A stretch of 60,000 bases of DNA from Cryptomeria japonica (taxonomy: Eukaryota > Streptophyta > Pinopsida > Cupressales > Cupressaceae), in contig NC_081409.1 in NCBI RefSeq assembly GCF_030272615.1, forward strand, positions 25,245,406 through 25,305,405. The letters are read 5' to 3'. The position numbers and the translations under genes were made by a program. Within the stretch, counting starts at the first letter, position 1; each line of letters opens with the position of its first letter. The notes beneath the pieces are model-generated. The model saw only the letters and a program-made list of their open reading frames with translations. It made no database searches and was not told where the DNA came from. Below are positions 12,444 to 25,259 of the stretch, one piece after another.

Positions 12444-13054
12444 TGTAGCATCGTAAATTGTCACTGAGCCAATTTACACCTCATGTTTTTTCCCCTACTT
12501 TAGCACATCTCTCCCCCATCTCCTATCTGGGTCCATTTAGTGCCTTAACTCCAACTTTTATGCCAGATACACCTACCAAATGATCCTTTGGGGCTATGTC
12601 CTCCTCCCTGGACCCTAATTTTGGTCCTTGATTGAGGAGGACCAAAGTGGTGGTTCCCTAGTCCCTCTTAGTGGGGCCCAATTTTCAAGGGAGGGGTGTG
12701 ACCTATCTTTCCAGCAAGAAATGAAATTGATGGCTCTATGTGACCATTAGAGGTCAACCTATTCGATAAATTGACCTATAAAGGTATTTGATCAACTTAA
12801 TTTCATCTATCCATTCAAGCATTCGACCTAAAGCATTCAAGCATTGAAGTGTTCATCATTAAACATTTCTAGAGATCTTTAAGGGTGCATTTCCTTCACT
12901 CATCCATTGGGGAGAAAATTACAACATTCATATGCAAGCATGTGTATGTGATTAGGGTTTTGGTCATGTTCATGCCATTTCATACAACATATGTGATTAC
13001 ATTCAAGAAGCAAAGCATCATTATCAGTCATTGTAGATTTGAGGTATATCTTTC
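12444..13054 (+). mobile_element. LTR-like fragment interrupted by Y0
   Basis: Starts TGTAGCATCGTAAATTG, close to the X-type LTR start, and has a TATA-like CCTATAAAGG near 12,775. It ends where the Y0 LTR begins. No polypurine tract precedes it. It is probably the first part of an older LTR into which Y0 inserted. Confidence 0.4.
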
Positions 13055-13818
13055 TATAGACACCTAAAATTGTCCTAGTTTAATTAAATGAATATTTTAT
13101 TTATTTAATTATTTTATCCTAAGTCTTATATTAATTAAATAATTTTTATTTATTTAACTAATTCATTAAGCCTCTTCTATCCCTTTCATCATTTAAATCA
13201 ATATTTTTATTTATTTAAATTATCTTTCCCTAAATTAAATAAATATTTTATTTATTTAATTGGTCCCACTTCTTCTATGAATTAAATAAATCTTTATTTA
13301 TTTAATTAATTCATTAGTCTTTTCCTTCACAACACATGCTATTTATCTCTTAATTTTCCTCTACCTACCCCCTTCGTATTTTATTATTTCCTCTACCTAC
13401 CCTTTAATCCTAGCCAACCATTTATCTTTTTGCCTCTTAATCATATCCCTTCATTTTCTAAAGTGTCTTCTATGTAAGAGGATACTCTCATCATTATCAA
13501 CCCTAATCAGTACTTTATGCAATCAAGCCTTCTTGTGATCAAGTGACTTCAAAACCACAATCTATTCTTTGTTGAGCTCTTCTACACATACAAAATCTGA
13601 GAGCATATATATCAAATAAGATCAATGGAGATACGAGACAATGGAGATCAAACCCTACTTGGCATTTGAATGGTAATATTGTTCAATTTGTTGATTTGCA
13701 TGTTCTTAGGTATCTTCATTGGTGTATGGTGAATGTTTTATTGTAGGACTATGATTGTTTGTGGTTGGATCTTTATGGTTTTGGAATAGTTTGCCATCAT
13801 CATTTTTTACCTCACACA
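13055..13818 (+). mobile_element. 5' LTR of Y0 (764 bp)
   Basis: It aligns with the 794-bp Y LTRs at 38,137 and 50,093, including the start (TGTAGACACC, here TATAGACACC), the AT-rich inverted blocks, and the end CTCACACA before the PBS. Confidence 0.75.
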
Positions 13819-13821
13819 TTT

Positions 13822-13841
13822 TGGCACACCCGGTGGGACTC
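13822..13841 (+). promoter_or_regulatory. Primer binding site of Y0
   Basis: TGGCACACCCGGTGGGACTC lies three bases after the LTR. The Y2 equivalent at 38,934 differs at one base. A PBS of this form is complementary to the 3' end of a tRNA; I do not assign which tRNA. Confidence 0.7.
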
Positions 13842-13897
13842 TTGTCCCTTAAAGTTTCTAACATTTATTTGTTGTTTTAGTCTTTTTTGTCAAGTTG

Positions 13898-13925
13898 CAG
13901 GGTAAGTTCACAAAGATGGTGGTCA
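13898..13925 (+). repeat. Left terminal inverted repeat
   Basis: 28 bp matching the right end with two mismatches (A/T and T/G at positions 8 and 11). It interrupts the Y0 leader directly after AAGTTG. Confidence 0.75.
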
Positions 13926-14935
13926 AAATGGGGGGTATAAGTGGACACTTTTTTTCACAAATCAGGTGAACCTGAACTTGGAGGCAAAATTTGAAAGTCA
14001 TCCACTCAAGCTATGAAGATAATCAAAGAGAAAATATTGTAGTACTCTGATTCTAGTTTCCAAACTACTATTTTTTTTCAAAATTGGATAAGATTAAGGG
14101 GGTCAAATCCTTCGCACACAAAAAATAGACCCTGATTTTTTCTAAAAAACATAACATAGTGTCTGATGTACACATAAAAAAATTCATCGTTAGATTTAGT
14201 ATTTTGACAAATCCTTTTGCAGAAAGATAGTTAAGAGTGAGCACTAGAAGTTGTGTATTTTTTTGTAAGTTTTTGTTGAGTATTTTTTTTTTATGATTTT
14301 TCCAATCGAGCACATCCTAAAAATTAGGTACCTATTCATACGCGAAGCATAACTTGCACTAAAAAAATCAAAATTACAAATTTATTTTTTTAAATTGTAA
14401 AGAATCAAGTGCACTACAATAATATATAAAGTTTTTTAAATTTTGGATAAGTACATCAAAAGTTATTAAAAAACTGGTACACGTATGTCTGTGAGAACTA
14501 TGGAGACACTGGTAAAAGAAATTCAATAATAATATGTTATTGTTGTTCAAATTTTTAAAAAATTATATGGTTATTAATCTTAGAAGATGGGTGAAAACAT
14601 GGTAGCAATTTTAGAAATACCCACTTGATGAAGTGTAAACCTGATGATGACAAAGTCGAGAAACCAAGTTGATAAAATAAAACACATCAAAAAGGAGGGA
14701 AATCAAACTTCCAACCCATAGCTTTGTCATCCAGGCCTATTTTCAAGCCTAAACAGTCAATAGCGAGTACAGGGTACCTATGGTATAAGAAGCGCGCACG
14801 TGTTGTCTTTACTGTAAACAACGTATATGCCATAATAAAGCTAAAACAACGTCATGTATGCACTACTTTTGTTTAAAATTTGGATGTGTGTATAATATGT
14901 ATAATATGATATTGTCTATATAATATGTGTATATA
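13926..14935. other. Left subterminal region of the DNA transposon
   Basis: AT-rich, with no gene I can support. Continues after Z1 at 21,459. Confidence 0.5.
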
Positions 14936-14940
14936 CATAT

Positions 14941-15354
14941 TGATGCCCTCCTAAATGGACAAGGTTAGCAAATGAAAAACAACACAAAAGACACAAGAAA
15001 ATCGTTAGTGTTAGTTAATCAAAAACTAATCTAAAAAGGCATATCAAGAGAGACACTAAAAGCATGCTAATGTATCTAATAAATGAAACAAAGATTATGA
15101 GGCATCTCCAACTGCCTCTTAGCATGGCCTTAGCTCCTTCTCCCTTGTTCCTCTCCTCTCCAAGTTCCAAAATAGTGTAGCTCTCAGCAGCTTTTTGCAC
15201 TATGGATGCTTATGGAGGATTGAGATTGTAGTATTGTGCTCCAAATGTGAAATGAAAAGCTAATACTATGCTATTGATACTAAAAATGATTTATTTTATC
15301 CAAAATGACAAGATGTTAGTTGATTATGCTAAAATGCTCTCTTAAAATGCCTAT
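14941..15354 (-). mobile_element. Truncated 3' LTR of Z1 (last 414 bp)
   Basis: Collinear with 20,063-20,476 and about 98% identical. The inner end is a deletion breakpoint, not an LTR boundary. Confidence 0.85.
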
Positions 15355-17424
15355 TCAGGCCTACTCCATTATCAATCAAGACTCGCTTGATCCTGTGTTG
15401 GTTGATGAAGCCTTCAATGTGTAGCAAAGCATTATGAGGTTGCTGGAAGGAAGAGTTGTCACCTTCGAAAAAAGTGAGACAAGGTGATGACTTTAGACTT
15501 CCAACCATGGCTTGGAATTGGTTTGTATTCAGGTTTGCAGGGACTGACGCTTCTTGGAGTGCTTGGTCCAAGATTATTTTATGAGATGGCGATAGGCGCA
15601 AAAGCTCTAAAATGGATATAAGCGCAGGGGTTTTGTCTAATTGTTCCACAAGATTCTACTGCTTTGGGATGGAGGTGGTGCCTTGTGGAGCTGCCTTTAT
15701 GGTGACCTTGCCACGACGTGTAACAACATTGCAATTTGAGTTGGGATTTTTGAAGGTTATAGTTGCAACTTGTTCACTGGCATCATACAGATGATTTACG
15801 GTGTAATTATACGCAGCCTGTGTATAATCGGTGGTATCAGTGCCTCACCTGGAAGTGGAAGGACCCCTTTGATCTTGTGATGGAAGTGGATTTTTGAACA
15901 TCAGATGATCATTATTTGTTGTTTTTGGGTCATGTCCCTCAATTTCAATTTCTCCTCGATCAATAAGATCCTGAATAAGATCTTTCAATTGGTGACAATT
16001 ACTTGTCTTGTGTCCTCTTCCTTGTGGAATTCATAGTGTTCGGTATCTCTCCACCATGCTGGTTTGACTTGAGGCTCGTAGTTTGATAGTTTAGGTAGAG
16101 TGACCAAATTTTGAGAAATGAGTTGTCGCAAGACAGTTTCAATGGGTTCCCCTAAGGGAGTGTATGTGCATTTCTGTTTTTGTTGACGAGGTCTAGGTTC
16201 ATCGTGAGATGTGATACGACCTTGATTAGAAGGAACATTTGTGTTATTCTGAAGTGGAGGATTTTGTCCCGCAAACCGAACCACAGGTTGTGCGTTTTGG
16301 ATAGTCCGAGCATCCACAACCCCATCATTGACGATATTCTTGTTCTTGTTCCAGAAGCTTGGTTTATCACTATTGAAGCGCGGGCGAGGACCATCTTTTG
16401 GTTCATTAAATATTTTGATGAGTCCTTTCTTGATGAGTGCCCGTTCACATTTTAAACCCTTGGTGATCATATCGTTAAAAGAGTCCGTGTCTTTAACATC
16501 CAAGTGAAATTGCATTTCTTCGTTTAAGTTGGAAATGAATATTTCCACTAGTTCTCGTTCAGGTAACTGAAGAGAACATCTGCTAGACATTTGACGCCAT
16601 CGTTGCAGGAATACTGAGAATAGTTCACCTAGTTTTTGTTTGGTGTTGCACAGATCAGCCATGGTGATGTCACGTTCAATGCTATGAGAGTAATGGGTGA
16701 GGAACTTCTGGATGAGTTCCTCAAATGTTCTAATGCCACCTGGTAGTCAGGAAAACCATGATGTGGTTGTTCCTCCCAAGCCTTGGGGAAAAAGGTGCAT
16801 TAGGTAGGTGTCTTCATATGCCACTTCAAGACAAGTGGAATGAAATTCTCTGACATGATCATGGGGATCCCCCTTTCCTCTATATTTTTCAAATTTGGGT
16901 GTTTCGAACCCATGTGGAAATGGTGGCATATAAAGATTCCTATCAAAAGGATAGGGACAGATGTCATTAAGTGAGAATTGATTAGTCTTGACACCACTAT
17001 GAAGTTGTTTGGCGAGATTCTCGACTTGTTGTCGCAACATCTCCATTTCATTTGGAGGAGGAGGTGGTGGGTTACCTCAAGGAATGTTATATCTGATGGG
17101 ATCTCTACCTCTTTCCTCTTCATGGTGACTTTGTCTTTCTGATGCTTGTCTTAATTGGGCAAGATCAAAGTCAGAGGGGAGTTTTGCTCCTTCTTGAGCG
17201 AGTCTTAAGAAGTGAGCGTCCGCATTGCTCCTGAGTATTTCGTCAAGCAGTCTGTTAAAGAGAGGGTTATGTTGGGCCCTTTCTATTGTTGCAGGAGTAG
17301 GAGTACTTGGGTTTTCATCATTTGCATTTCCTCCAAGTGCTTCTTGAAATTCATTGAGATTTTCCTCCTCTTCTTCCTCAATTTCTATTTCTCGTTGTCT
17401 TGCCTGTGATCGGGTTTGAGCCAT
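15355..17424 (-). pseudogene. gag: Gag of Z1, broken, running into the start of protease
   Basis: The likely start is ATG 17,424 (M-A-Q-T-R-S-Q-A-R). An acidic N-terminus is followed after a stop by D-I-C-P-Y-P-F-D and K-Y-R-G-K-G-D-P at ~16,870-16,970. The capsid-type Retrotrans_gag region (L-F-P-Q-G-L-G ... L-C-N-T-K-Q-K ... F-L-Q-R-W-R) follows, with a further break near 16,747. A frameshift near 16,000 breaks the zinc knuckle; its first Cys is replaced by Tyr compared with Y2. The last frame (15,649-15,355) encodes the pre-protease segment and R-V-L-I-D-N-G, then is cut by the deletion. At least three lesions rule out a functional Gag. Domain order matches Y2, so this is Tat/Ogre-like Ty3/gypsy. 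Confidence 0.85.
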
Positions 17425-20042
17425 TTTGTTTTGAAGTTGAGTGAAAATGATGATGAGTTGTTGATGAAATGAAAGATTGATGGTTGGTGATTTGTGTTGT
17501 ATGTGGATCTCTAGCACTTTTAAGGTGGATGTAACCGAAATTCCTTCTTTGAATTGCTTGTTTGTTTTTTATAAGGTTTGATATGATAAGGTGTAGAGAA
17601 ATCTGAGATGTGTTACAGATTTAACTACCTAGTAATGAGAGGATTCACTCATGAACTAGTTTTAACCTGCGTAGATGTGTCTCTTAGGATGAGCTTATCC
17701 TAGATGTAGAAACAATCTAAAAAGTGATGTGATGTGTTTGATTCAAGCAATATCTAAAAGAGAACTTTGGGACAAGAACCTCTTAATGTTTTGAGAGTTG
17801 GAATGAATTGATGATGAAGTGATGATGTATGAGTAAGATAATGGATGAAATGTTTTCAACTTTGAATAAAAACTTTGTGTTACAAATGGGACAAACTCTA
17901 CCTCTTCCCTTTTGGGTGTTGGTGGTATTTCTCAAGCTGTGTTGTATGTGATACAGATGTTTGGGAAGAAGTTGGGATTAATCTTACCTCCTTGATTTTT
18001 GTGATAACTCAAAGCTCTATATTGCATAAAAGCTCTGCGGTTCAATGATTCAGAATCAAATTCGTTTGTTTTGCCTTGAAGGTAGAGACGCATGTGATAC
18101 AAAAAGACTCTATGTGAGACAAAGATTTGTCTATTTATATAGAAGAATTTCCTTCTTTTGATCAAAGCCTTTGAGCTTAATGGTTTTCTTTTCAAGTTGA
18201 TATTCTGATGATGCTTCTTCTTTCGCAAGATGTGAAGAATGGTCATAAAATTTGATACTTTGTTGTTTGCACTTCTGTTTTTGATGTGTTTTGGTTGTTT
18301 TTTGAGAAATGTTTGGTTGGATGAATACTTGGTTTTTGAAAGTGATTTTCTATTTTTCCTTTAACAAGAAAACAAAGCAAGCACACAAACACAAGAATGT
18401 TGCCCCCAGAGGCACAAATGAGTATGGGTCTAGATCAACCCAATCCTTGGACTTGTATATGACCCTTCCTTTAGATATATTTTAAGGTGTATTTCCAAAG
18501 CCTGAAGTCGGCTCAATTTGCACTTGGTCTTTTAAAATGAACACACTTCAAACACTTTTCATCCCTAAGGTCAAATGGCCAGTTGTGATAAATTTAGCCC
18601 ACATCTTGATATTTCTTCGACTTTGGTACTACATACCTTATGAATCCCGTCGTGGCAGGTAAGGAAAGTCTTGCACGAGCATAACAAGTAGATGATCCCT
18701 ATGATGGGGGAGTCACCACTTTTATCAAGCCACAAGTGACTTTTCAAAAAGCTATGTTTCTACTCAAGGAAATATGTATGGTGAGTATCTTGGGAGAAAA
18801 ACCATCTATGCTCTTGCACTAAATTATATCTCAAATATCCTCAATCAATAGAACGGGTGGGCTACTACTTGAAGGTGTTTAGTCATGTTCGATGTTTTTG
18901 GACATAAGTTCATTCTGCAGTGACTCACTTAATAGCCTTGTAACTGGTGGTGGGGCTCATTTGTCCTTTCGGCCAGTTACACTGTAGGAACAGCTATACC
19001 CAAGGCTACAGCTTTTGCTCTCACCTGATTTCTATAGTGGCTCGAAGGATTTATCGCGCGAGGTCGTTCCCAAGAGTATCGATCCCTTGGCAGGCCTCTC
19101 TTAAAAAGATAAAATTTGAGTGTTACTAACACTTTTCTCTTGCACCTAGGACCACGAGAGCCAAGGGAGAGGATAGTGTGTGTTAGAAGTGGGACCACTC
19201 GACTGACTTTTTGCACCAGTGTGCCAAGCACGAAAGTCACTTGTTCTTTTTAACTCATCATTGCAATGTGATCTAACTACTTGGAGATGTTGCTCCAACA
19301 GCCATGGTGTTCTTTTTAACTTCAAAGGCAATGTGTTTTGTAATCTAGAATTTGGAAATCCTGGTCAACTTAATAAAAAACCCGTTTGCTTGAAGTAAAA
19401 TTTGCTTGCAATATCAAAACAAATGGATTGTGGATTTTATGTGCACCAAAATTTGAAGTGTGGATTGTAAATCTTTTAGTTTGATGCAAGGAAATCAAAT
19501 TTGTTTGTTTATTTTAAGCACCAAAAAGATAAGTGATCCTAACTAGAAAGCAATGAAATTTTGTTTGTTCGAGTTTTTAAAAGCACCAAAGGAAAATTTG
19601 TAATTTTTAATGGTGAGTTTTAACCTGCATAAACAAAAAAAATAGTTAGTAAAATCTACGTCCAAGGGGGGGCTTCCACAAGCCTAAAATTTCCATGTTT
19701 TTGGTTACAAGGCGATTTTTACGACATTCTGTTACAATAGCGCTAATCTGTGTTTGAACATAGGCGCTATTTAACACAAAAGCGCTGAAAGAATGGGCAA
19801 AATAGAGGGGCAAAAGCGCTGAAAGTTTATCAATAGCACTAGAAGAACGACCAAAGCGCTAAAACAGTTCCAAAAGCACTGAAATTTTGACAATAGCGCT
19901 ATTGTAAAAACAATAGCGCTAAAAGAATAAATGTCGGTAGTGCTAGAACGTGTTCAATAGCGCCAAAGCGCAACCTGTGTGACACTTTCAACAGTCAGAC
20001 ATGTTAGTTTGCTAAAAAAAAGGATATTTTTGGTGTTTCGAT
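17425..20042 (-). mobile_element. Long leader (5' UTR) of Z1
   Basis: About 2.6 kb between PBS and gag start with no coding frame that I credit. It includes GC-richer blocks at 18,600-19,250. The length matches the leader of Y2 (2.2 kb). Confidence 0.6.
19735..19975. repeat. Spaced AGCGCT motif array in the Z1 leader
   Basis: About twelve copies of the self-complementary word AGCGCT, or one-base variants such as AGCACT and GGCGCT, spaced ~15-30 bases apart. It sits near the PBS, like the CGCGTCTGTG array of Y2, but with a different word. Confidence 0.75.
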
Positions 20043-20060
20043 TTCACGTCGAGTTCACCA
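20043..20060 (-). promoter_or_regulatory. Primer binding site of Z1
   Basis: On the minus strand TGGTGAACTCGACGTGAA follows the 5' LTR after TT. Element X has nearly the same PBS (TGGTGAACCCGATGTGAA), so Z and X use the same primer type and Y another. Confidence 0.65.
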
Positions 20061-20062
20061 AA

Positions 20063-21453
20063 TGATGCCCTCCTAAATGGACAAGGTTAGCAAATGAAAA
20101 ATAACACAAAAGACACAAGAAAATCATTAGTGTTAGTTAATCAAAAACTAATCTAAAAAGACATATCAAGAGAGACACTAAAAGCATGCTAATGTATCTA
20201 ATAAACAAAACAAAGATTATGAGGCATCTCCAACTGCCTCTTAGCATGGCCTTAGCTCCTTCTCCCTTGTTCCTCTCCTCTCCAAGTTCCAAAATAGTGT
20301 AGCTCTCAGCAGCTTTTTGCACTATGGATGCTTATGGAGGATTGAGATTGTAGTATTGTGCTCTAAATGTGAAATGAAAAGCTAATACTATGCTATTGAT
20401 ACTAAAAATGATTTATTTTATCCAAAATGATAAGATGTTAGTTGATTATGCTAAAATGCTCTCTTAAAATGCCTATAGCTTAAATGCATACAAGTTTTCA
20501 GGATCTGGATTATGAAAAAATGGGCTCTATTTATAGGAAAAATGGAGCAATGGATGGTTGAGATTGAGCAATCTCAACAAGGGTCAGGATTGAATGATTT
20601 CAAATCCATGTGAGGGCTTTCAACCCAATCCCAGGATGACAAGTGTCAATGTGAGATAGGTTGAGAGGAGAGGGAATAAGCATTTAATGCTTGACATGAC
20701 CTTGGGAGTTAAAGTCAAGGTTTGGTTGAATGAATAAACTCTTTATTCAAAGAATAAAACTTTTATCCAATGGATAAACTCTTGTGCAAATGTGAAATGG
20801 ATGAATATGGTCAAAACAATAAATGTTTGGGGAGAAAATTTTGAAATAACCATAAATGGTTATGTAAGAGCCATAAATGGTCATGTAAGAGCCATTAGTG
20901 GTCTAGGAAGACTTTGGGGGTTAATTTGTTGAACACACAAAGCATTAAATGTTTTTCAAAGACTTTGGAGTCTTTGAGAAGTGACTCCATTTTGCTTAGG
21001 AATGTGACAATAATTAGGGGATGGATTAGGCTAATTAGCAAGGGGTTAGAAGAATCTAGAAGGGGATTAGATTTTGTAAGTGGATTTGGTGGGTGAGGGA
21101 AAATAGGATTTTGTTAAAATAAAAATTCATTTATTTCAATAAATATGTGCAAGTTGCATTTGTAGGAAAATGCAAGTGGGGGGGGATAATGATTTAAATA
21201 AATGTTTTATTTAATTTATTTAAAAGAGGAATAGGGGATTTTAATTAAATAAATAGATTTTATTTATTTAATTGATTGGAATTTGTTTTAATGAATTAAT
21301 TAAAATAAATTGAATAATTTATTCAAGTAATAGGAGAATGTTTGGAGATGAATTAACTAAATATTTATTTAATTAACTGATGGCTAGTGGATTTTTAATC
21401 AAATAAATACAAAATATTCATTTAATTAAAATGGACAGATTTGTGTGACTACA
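20063..21453 (-). mobile_element. 5' LTR of Z1 (1391 bp)
   Basis: On the minus strand it starts TGTAGTCACACAAATC and ends GGAGGGCATCA. AT-rich AATTAAATAAAT blocks lie in the U3 part. A TATA box CTATAAATAG lies at 20,536-20,527, followed by a short leader as expected for R. Confidence 0.85.
20527..20536 (-). promoter_or_regulatory. TATA box of the Z1 LTR
   Basis: CTATAAATAG on the minus strand, conserved exactly at 30,370-30,361 in the solo Z LTR. Confidence 0.6.
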
Positions 21454-21975
21454 CATATAATATATAATATATGTGTATATAATAATATATAATATATTAA
21501 GTATATATATACACACATATGTGTGTGTGTATGTGTATTGTCTCCCTCTCTCCCCCTCTCAAGCGCATATAGGTTGCCTCTCTCTCTCTCTACCTCTCTC
21601 CTCTCCCCTTCTCCCTTCCTCCATAAACCATCCCTCTCTCTCTCTCTCTTCTTCTCTCCTTTCCCACTCTTTCTCTCTCCCTACCCCCTTTATCTCCCTT
21701 ACTTTATATTGTTACATTGCAATTAGGTCTTCCATGTAGTGGTCACCATTTGGATGAACATTAGACCTAATAATCCTAAGGTCCACAGTTTGAGATCAAG
21801 AGGCTATGCTTTCCTTGATAGACTTAGCATTTGACTTAGTGTACAAAACCCATTGTGCAACATCCCCCCACCTCTCTCTCTCTCTCCCCCTCTCTCCCCC
21901 CTCTCTCTCTCTCCCTCTCTCTCTCCCTCCCTCTACCTCTCTCTCACTCTCTCCCCTTCTCCCTTCCTCCATACC

Positions 21976-22049
<74 letters not shown>
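21454..22049. repeat. Simple-repeat zone (TA/TG, then CT)
   Basis: AT/GT dinucleotide sequence at 21,454-21,540 is followed by CT-rich sequence, with a pure (TC)n run at about 21,980-22,048. Ser/Leu/Pro-rich frames through it are repeat artefacts. It lies just before the decayed transposase. Confidence 0.9.
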
Positions 22050-22052
<3 letters not shown>

Positions 22053-24757
22053 TGAACCTAATGCAATTGAAGAAGAGACCACATTGAATAATAAATTAAA
22101 TGATGAACATACACCTACTCTATTTGATGAATTGAATGTACACAATGCACCGATGTTAACACCTCCTAGAATCATTCGTAGGGAACCAAAGTATCTAATT
22201 GACATTGATGAGAATATATTGAAGCCAATGCTTGATAAAATGAATGAACAAACTTGTAGGAGAATGGTTAAAAGAATATGGCAAAACTATTCTGAAAACT
22301 TAAATCAAACTACAAGATGTCAATTAATTGTTAAAATGATTAAAATTTTAAATTTTAGAGATAATGAAAATTCTATGCCTAAGATCATCTGATAGTAACA
22401 GCGAAAGAACTATTCTAAGAAATCTATTTGATGCATATCAAGCTATTGGTTCAAAATCACATACTAAAGATTCTAATGTTACTCGACGTGCCATTACATC
22501 AACCATAATGAGCAAGAAAATAAAAAAAGATCATTTGATAAGAAAAACAAGTAAGTCATTAATCATTAGTAGAACAACATTAAGTAAAGCATTAGAGAGG
22601 CGAGAAAAAATAGAGGAACCTAACAATAATTCGCTTTAGGCATTCTCGGGTAGACTACCACGCAAAGACAAGGTTGTTGTTGATGCACTAAAAACATTAA
22701 TTGAAAAATTTTGGCATGACAACACAAGAGTTTCGCCCGACCAAAGAGATGTTGTTAGAAGGTGAATCGGGTCTACAAATCATGAGCCACATGCCAAACA
22801 CTATTTGGATATGACTCAAACAAAATTTTATGAAAGATTCCTTGAAAAGTTTCTTCAAATAAGAATTTCTCAAAGATTTCTTGAAATGGAAAAACCTTTT
22901 TATATTAAGATTAATCATGTACTCACCACGTGTTGTTGTAGGATGTATATTTAATTTTCCATGCACTATGATATTTTTTGTCATATTTGTTCTACTTTGC
23001 ACACTAACAATGTTTTGCAGGAATGCAATATACAAGAACCTCCTAAGTTGATAAGAGAATTTATTTCAAGTGTGCTATGTAATAGACATGATGGTTGCAT
23101 TTATTATAAGATGCCTTGTTTGGAAGGTTGTTGTGCTATATGTGGTGGTTTGCAATGTTTACCAAGATGTGTACTTTTGGACAGCACACATGAAATTGGT
23201 AGGAAACTAGATCTTTTGGAAAATACAAGACAGTCACATATGGAGTTAAAGATGGAAAAGATTTGAAGAGATGTGAGTTAGTGAAAAATGATATCTGCAG
23301 CTGAATTTATGAAAATGTTTTAAGAGAAACTAGTTTATGAGTACATAATGTGTACACATAGAGCTCAAAGGTTAGATGAGCAATTCAATTTATGTAAGGA
23401 CACATTTCCTCTTGGCACCATTGTCTCTACTGTTGATTTTGCTGAAAATTTTATACTACAACCTCAAAATGAAGTGCAATCTATGTATTCTCATTCTACA
23501 CAAGTTTCTATTTTTGTACACATAACATTCATGCATGCAAATGATAGCACAGAGGAGGATAGAAAGGTTGTAAGAGAGTATCACTTCTACATAAGTGATG
23601 ATCGTACTTATTCATCAAAGTTTGTACAATGATGCTTTAAAGTTTTCTATGATAATTTAAAGGAAATAAACATACAATACAACCGACACTTAATATGGTC
23701 AAATAATTGCACCACACAATTCAAGAATGCATGGATGTTTTATTGGTTGACAAGGATGCATATGACAAGCGGTGTACAACATTTTTAAAATTTCACTGAG
23801 GCTCGACATGGTAAGGGAGAGCATGTGTACAAAGAGCCCTAGCTAGAGAAGAATTAAAGTATGAAGGTGGTGTTGAGTTGATAGATACAGAACAATTGTG
23901 CAATGGTGTAACTCTATGATGGATCCAAGTAATCCAGGTACGTCAATGGTTCATAGATTTTTTTGGTTGATCACTGAATATAACATTCAAAACTATCTAG
24001 ATTGTTGTATAATTGCAGGATCGAGTGGCATGCACTCATTTATGAGTTCAAATGCAAGTCCACTAGCAATTTATACAAGATAGATGGTATGCTTTTACTC
24101 TTCATGCATGTATTGTTTGTGGGAAGAATGTGAATCACAAGAGTGGGTTGACAAATGGTCTAGTGGACCGTTGGTTCCCATTGATACATATCAAGTTCCC
24201 AAAGCACTACAATTGAGCCAGATGGACACATCAATGGATTTTGACCATGTATCCGACCTAGTGGATTCAGGTGATTTTTTGAGTTAATTTTTTTGCAAGT
24301 ATTCTTTTTGGTTCATTTTTGTTGTACATCACACTTTATATTGGTATTAATTATCACTTTATAAAATGCAGGTCATGTGTATGCACTTGTTGCAGAAGAG
24401 AACAATGAAGAAGGAACATATTACTAATTGTGTCGCTATGTTGAGCCTAAGAGAAAAAGGACAACCACAATCATTAATGGATAGGGTATTCAGTACCCAA
24501 TAGGGTTTGTTGTCGTGACAAGAACATGGCTTAGGAGATACCCTATCAAGAATTATGATGTTTGGTTGTTCAAGGACTTTGAAACACACAGACATATTCT
24601 TCATTTCTCTAACCTTGTTGTTGCAACAAATATTCATTTGATGAAGTATCATGGTAGACCTCATAACAAGATTTTATGGAAATTTTGTGAATCTAACCAC
24701 GAGGCAATACTTGACACAATACGGGTTAGAGCCGATCCTGAAGGCTCACTTGATTGA
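22050..24757 (+). pseudogene. Decayed spliced transposase-like gene of the DNA transposon
   Basis: Coding-like segments follow in order. 22,050-22,390 is acidic and ends in a frameshift. 22,364-22,930 includes S-D-S-N-S-E-R and H-A-K-H-Y-L-D-M-T-Q-T. After an intron ending TTTTGCAG at ~23,020 comes a Cys-rich segment (C-x4-C-C-x2-C-x5-C) at 23,110-23,180. Then follow the V-D-F-A-E-N segment (~23,430), I-S-D-D-R-T, W-S-N-N-C-T-T-Q-F-K-N (~23,693) and H-G-K-G-E-H (~23,805). A GT-AG intron lies at about 24,270-24,371, and a C-terminal part ends at 24,757. The acidic residues around a short-spaced N-x-C-x3-F-K-N block look like a DDE-type catalytic core, but I cannot name the superfamily. Stops (TAG, TGA, TAA) occur in most segments. 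Confidence 0.5.
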
Positions 24758-24847
24758 TTCTACAATTCTGAGTAGAATGATTTTGAGAATTTTGTATATA
24801 TCATCGACGAATTGTTCTATATTCATTTTTTGTATATATAAATGCCC

Positions 24848-25085
24848 ATGAGCTGATTTGTACTTGTTTAGTGGCATAAATTTATATATTTAAATGACAA
24901 TGAGCTGATTTGTACATATTTAGATGCCAAATTTTGTATATTAAAATGGCGATGAGCTGAATCACACATATTGTAATGCCAAATTTTGAATAAAAACCCA
25001 TGAGATGATTTGTAAGATATTTTTTTGTATATTCAAATATCCAAGAGTTGATTTGACCATATTTAGAGGCAAATTTTTTAATAAT
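24848..25085 (+). repeat. Degenerate ~50-bp tandem repeat, five copies
   Basis: ATGAGCTGATTTGTAC-like starts at 24,848, 24,900, 24,952, 25,000 and ~25,042, each followed by a TTTAGATGCCAAATTTTGTA-like stretch. Confidence 0.75.
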
Positions 25086-25259
25086 ATGTGATAATATTTT
25101 GTGACTATTTTTTGTGTCTATGTTTTGTGACTATGTTTTGAGTTTATGTGATGTGATAAGGTCAATCATGACCATTATTGATAAGGTCAATAATGAGAAT
25201 TATTGATTCTTGTATAATCATGGATAATCATTTGAGTCATTATCGGGTCATAGGAGTCA

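Larger units (their letters stand above)
14941..21453 (-). mobile_element. Ty3/gypsy element Z1, pol deleted
   Basis: Minus orientation. The 5' LTR is at 20,063-21,453 (1391 bp, TGTAGTCACAC...GGGCATCA), with PBS at 20,043-20,060, leader, and gag down to the start of protease. At 15,354/15,355 the sequence jumps into the last 414 bp of the 3' LTR (14,941-15,354). Both sides carry CATAT (14,936-14,940 and 21,454-21,458), a 5-bp target duplication. The two LTR segments of equal length (414 bp) differ at about 7 sites, all transitions. Protease, RT, RNase H, integrase and most of the 3' LTR are missing. Confidence 0.85.

Noticed and set aside
21853-22055. Ser/Leu/Pro-rich proteins in three frames
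   Set aside because: Translation of CT-rich simple sequence; real coding similarity starts after 22,050.
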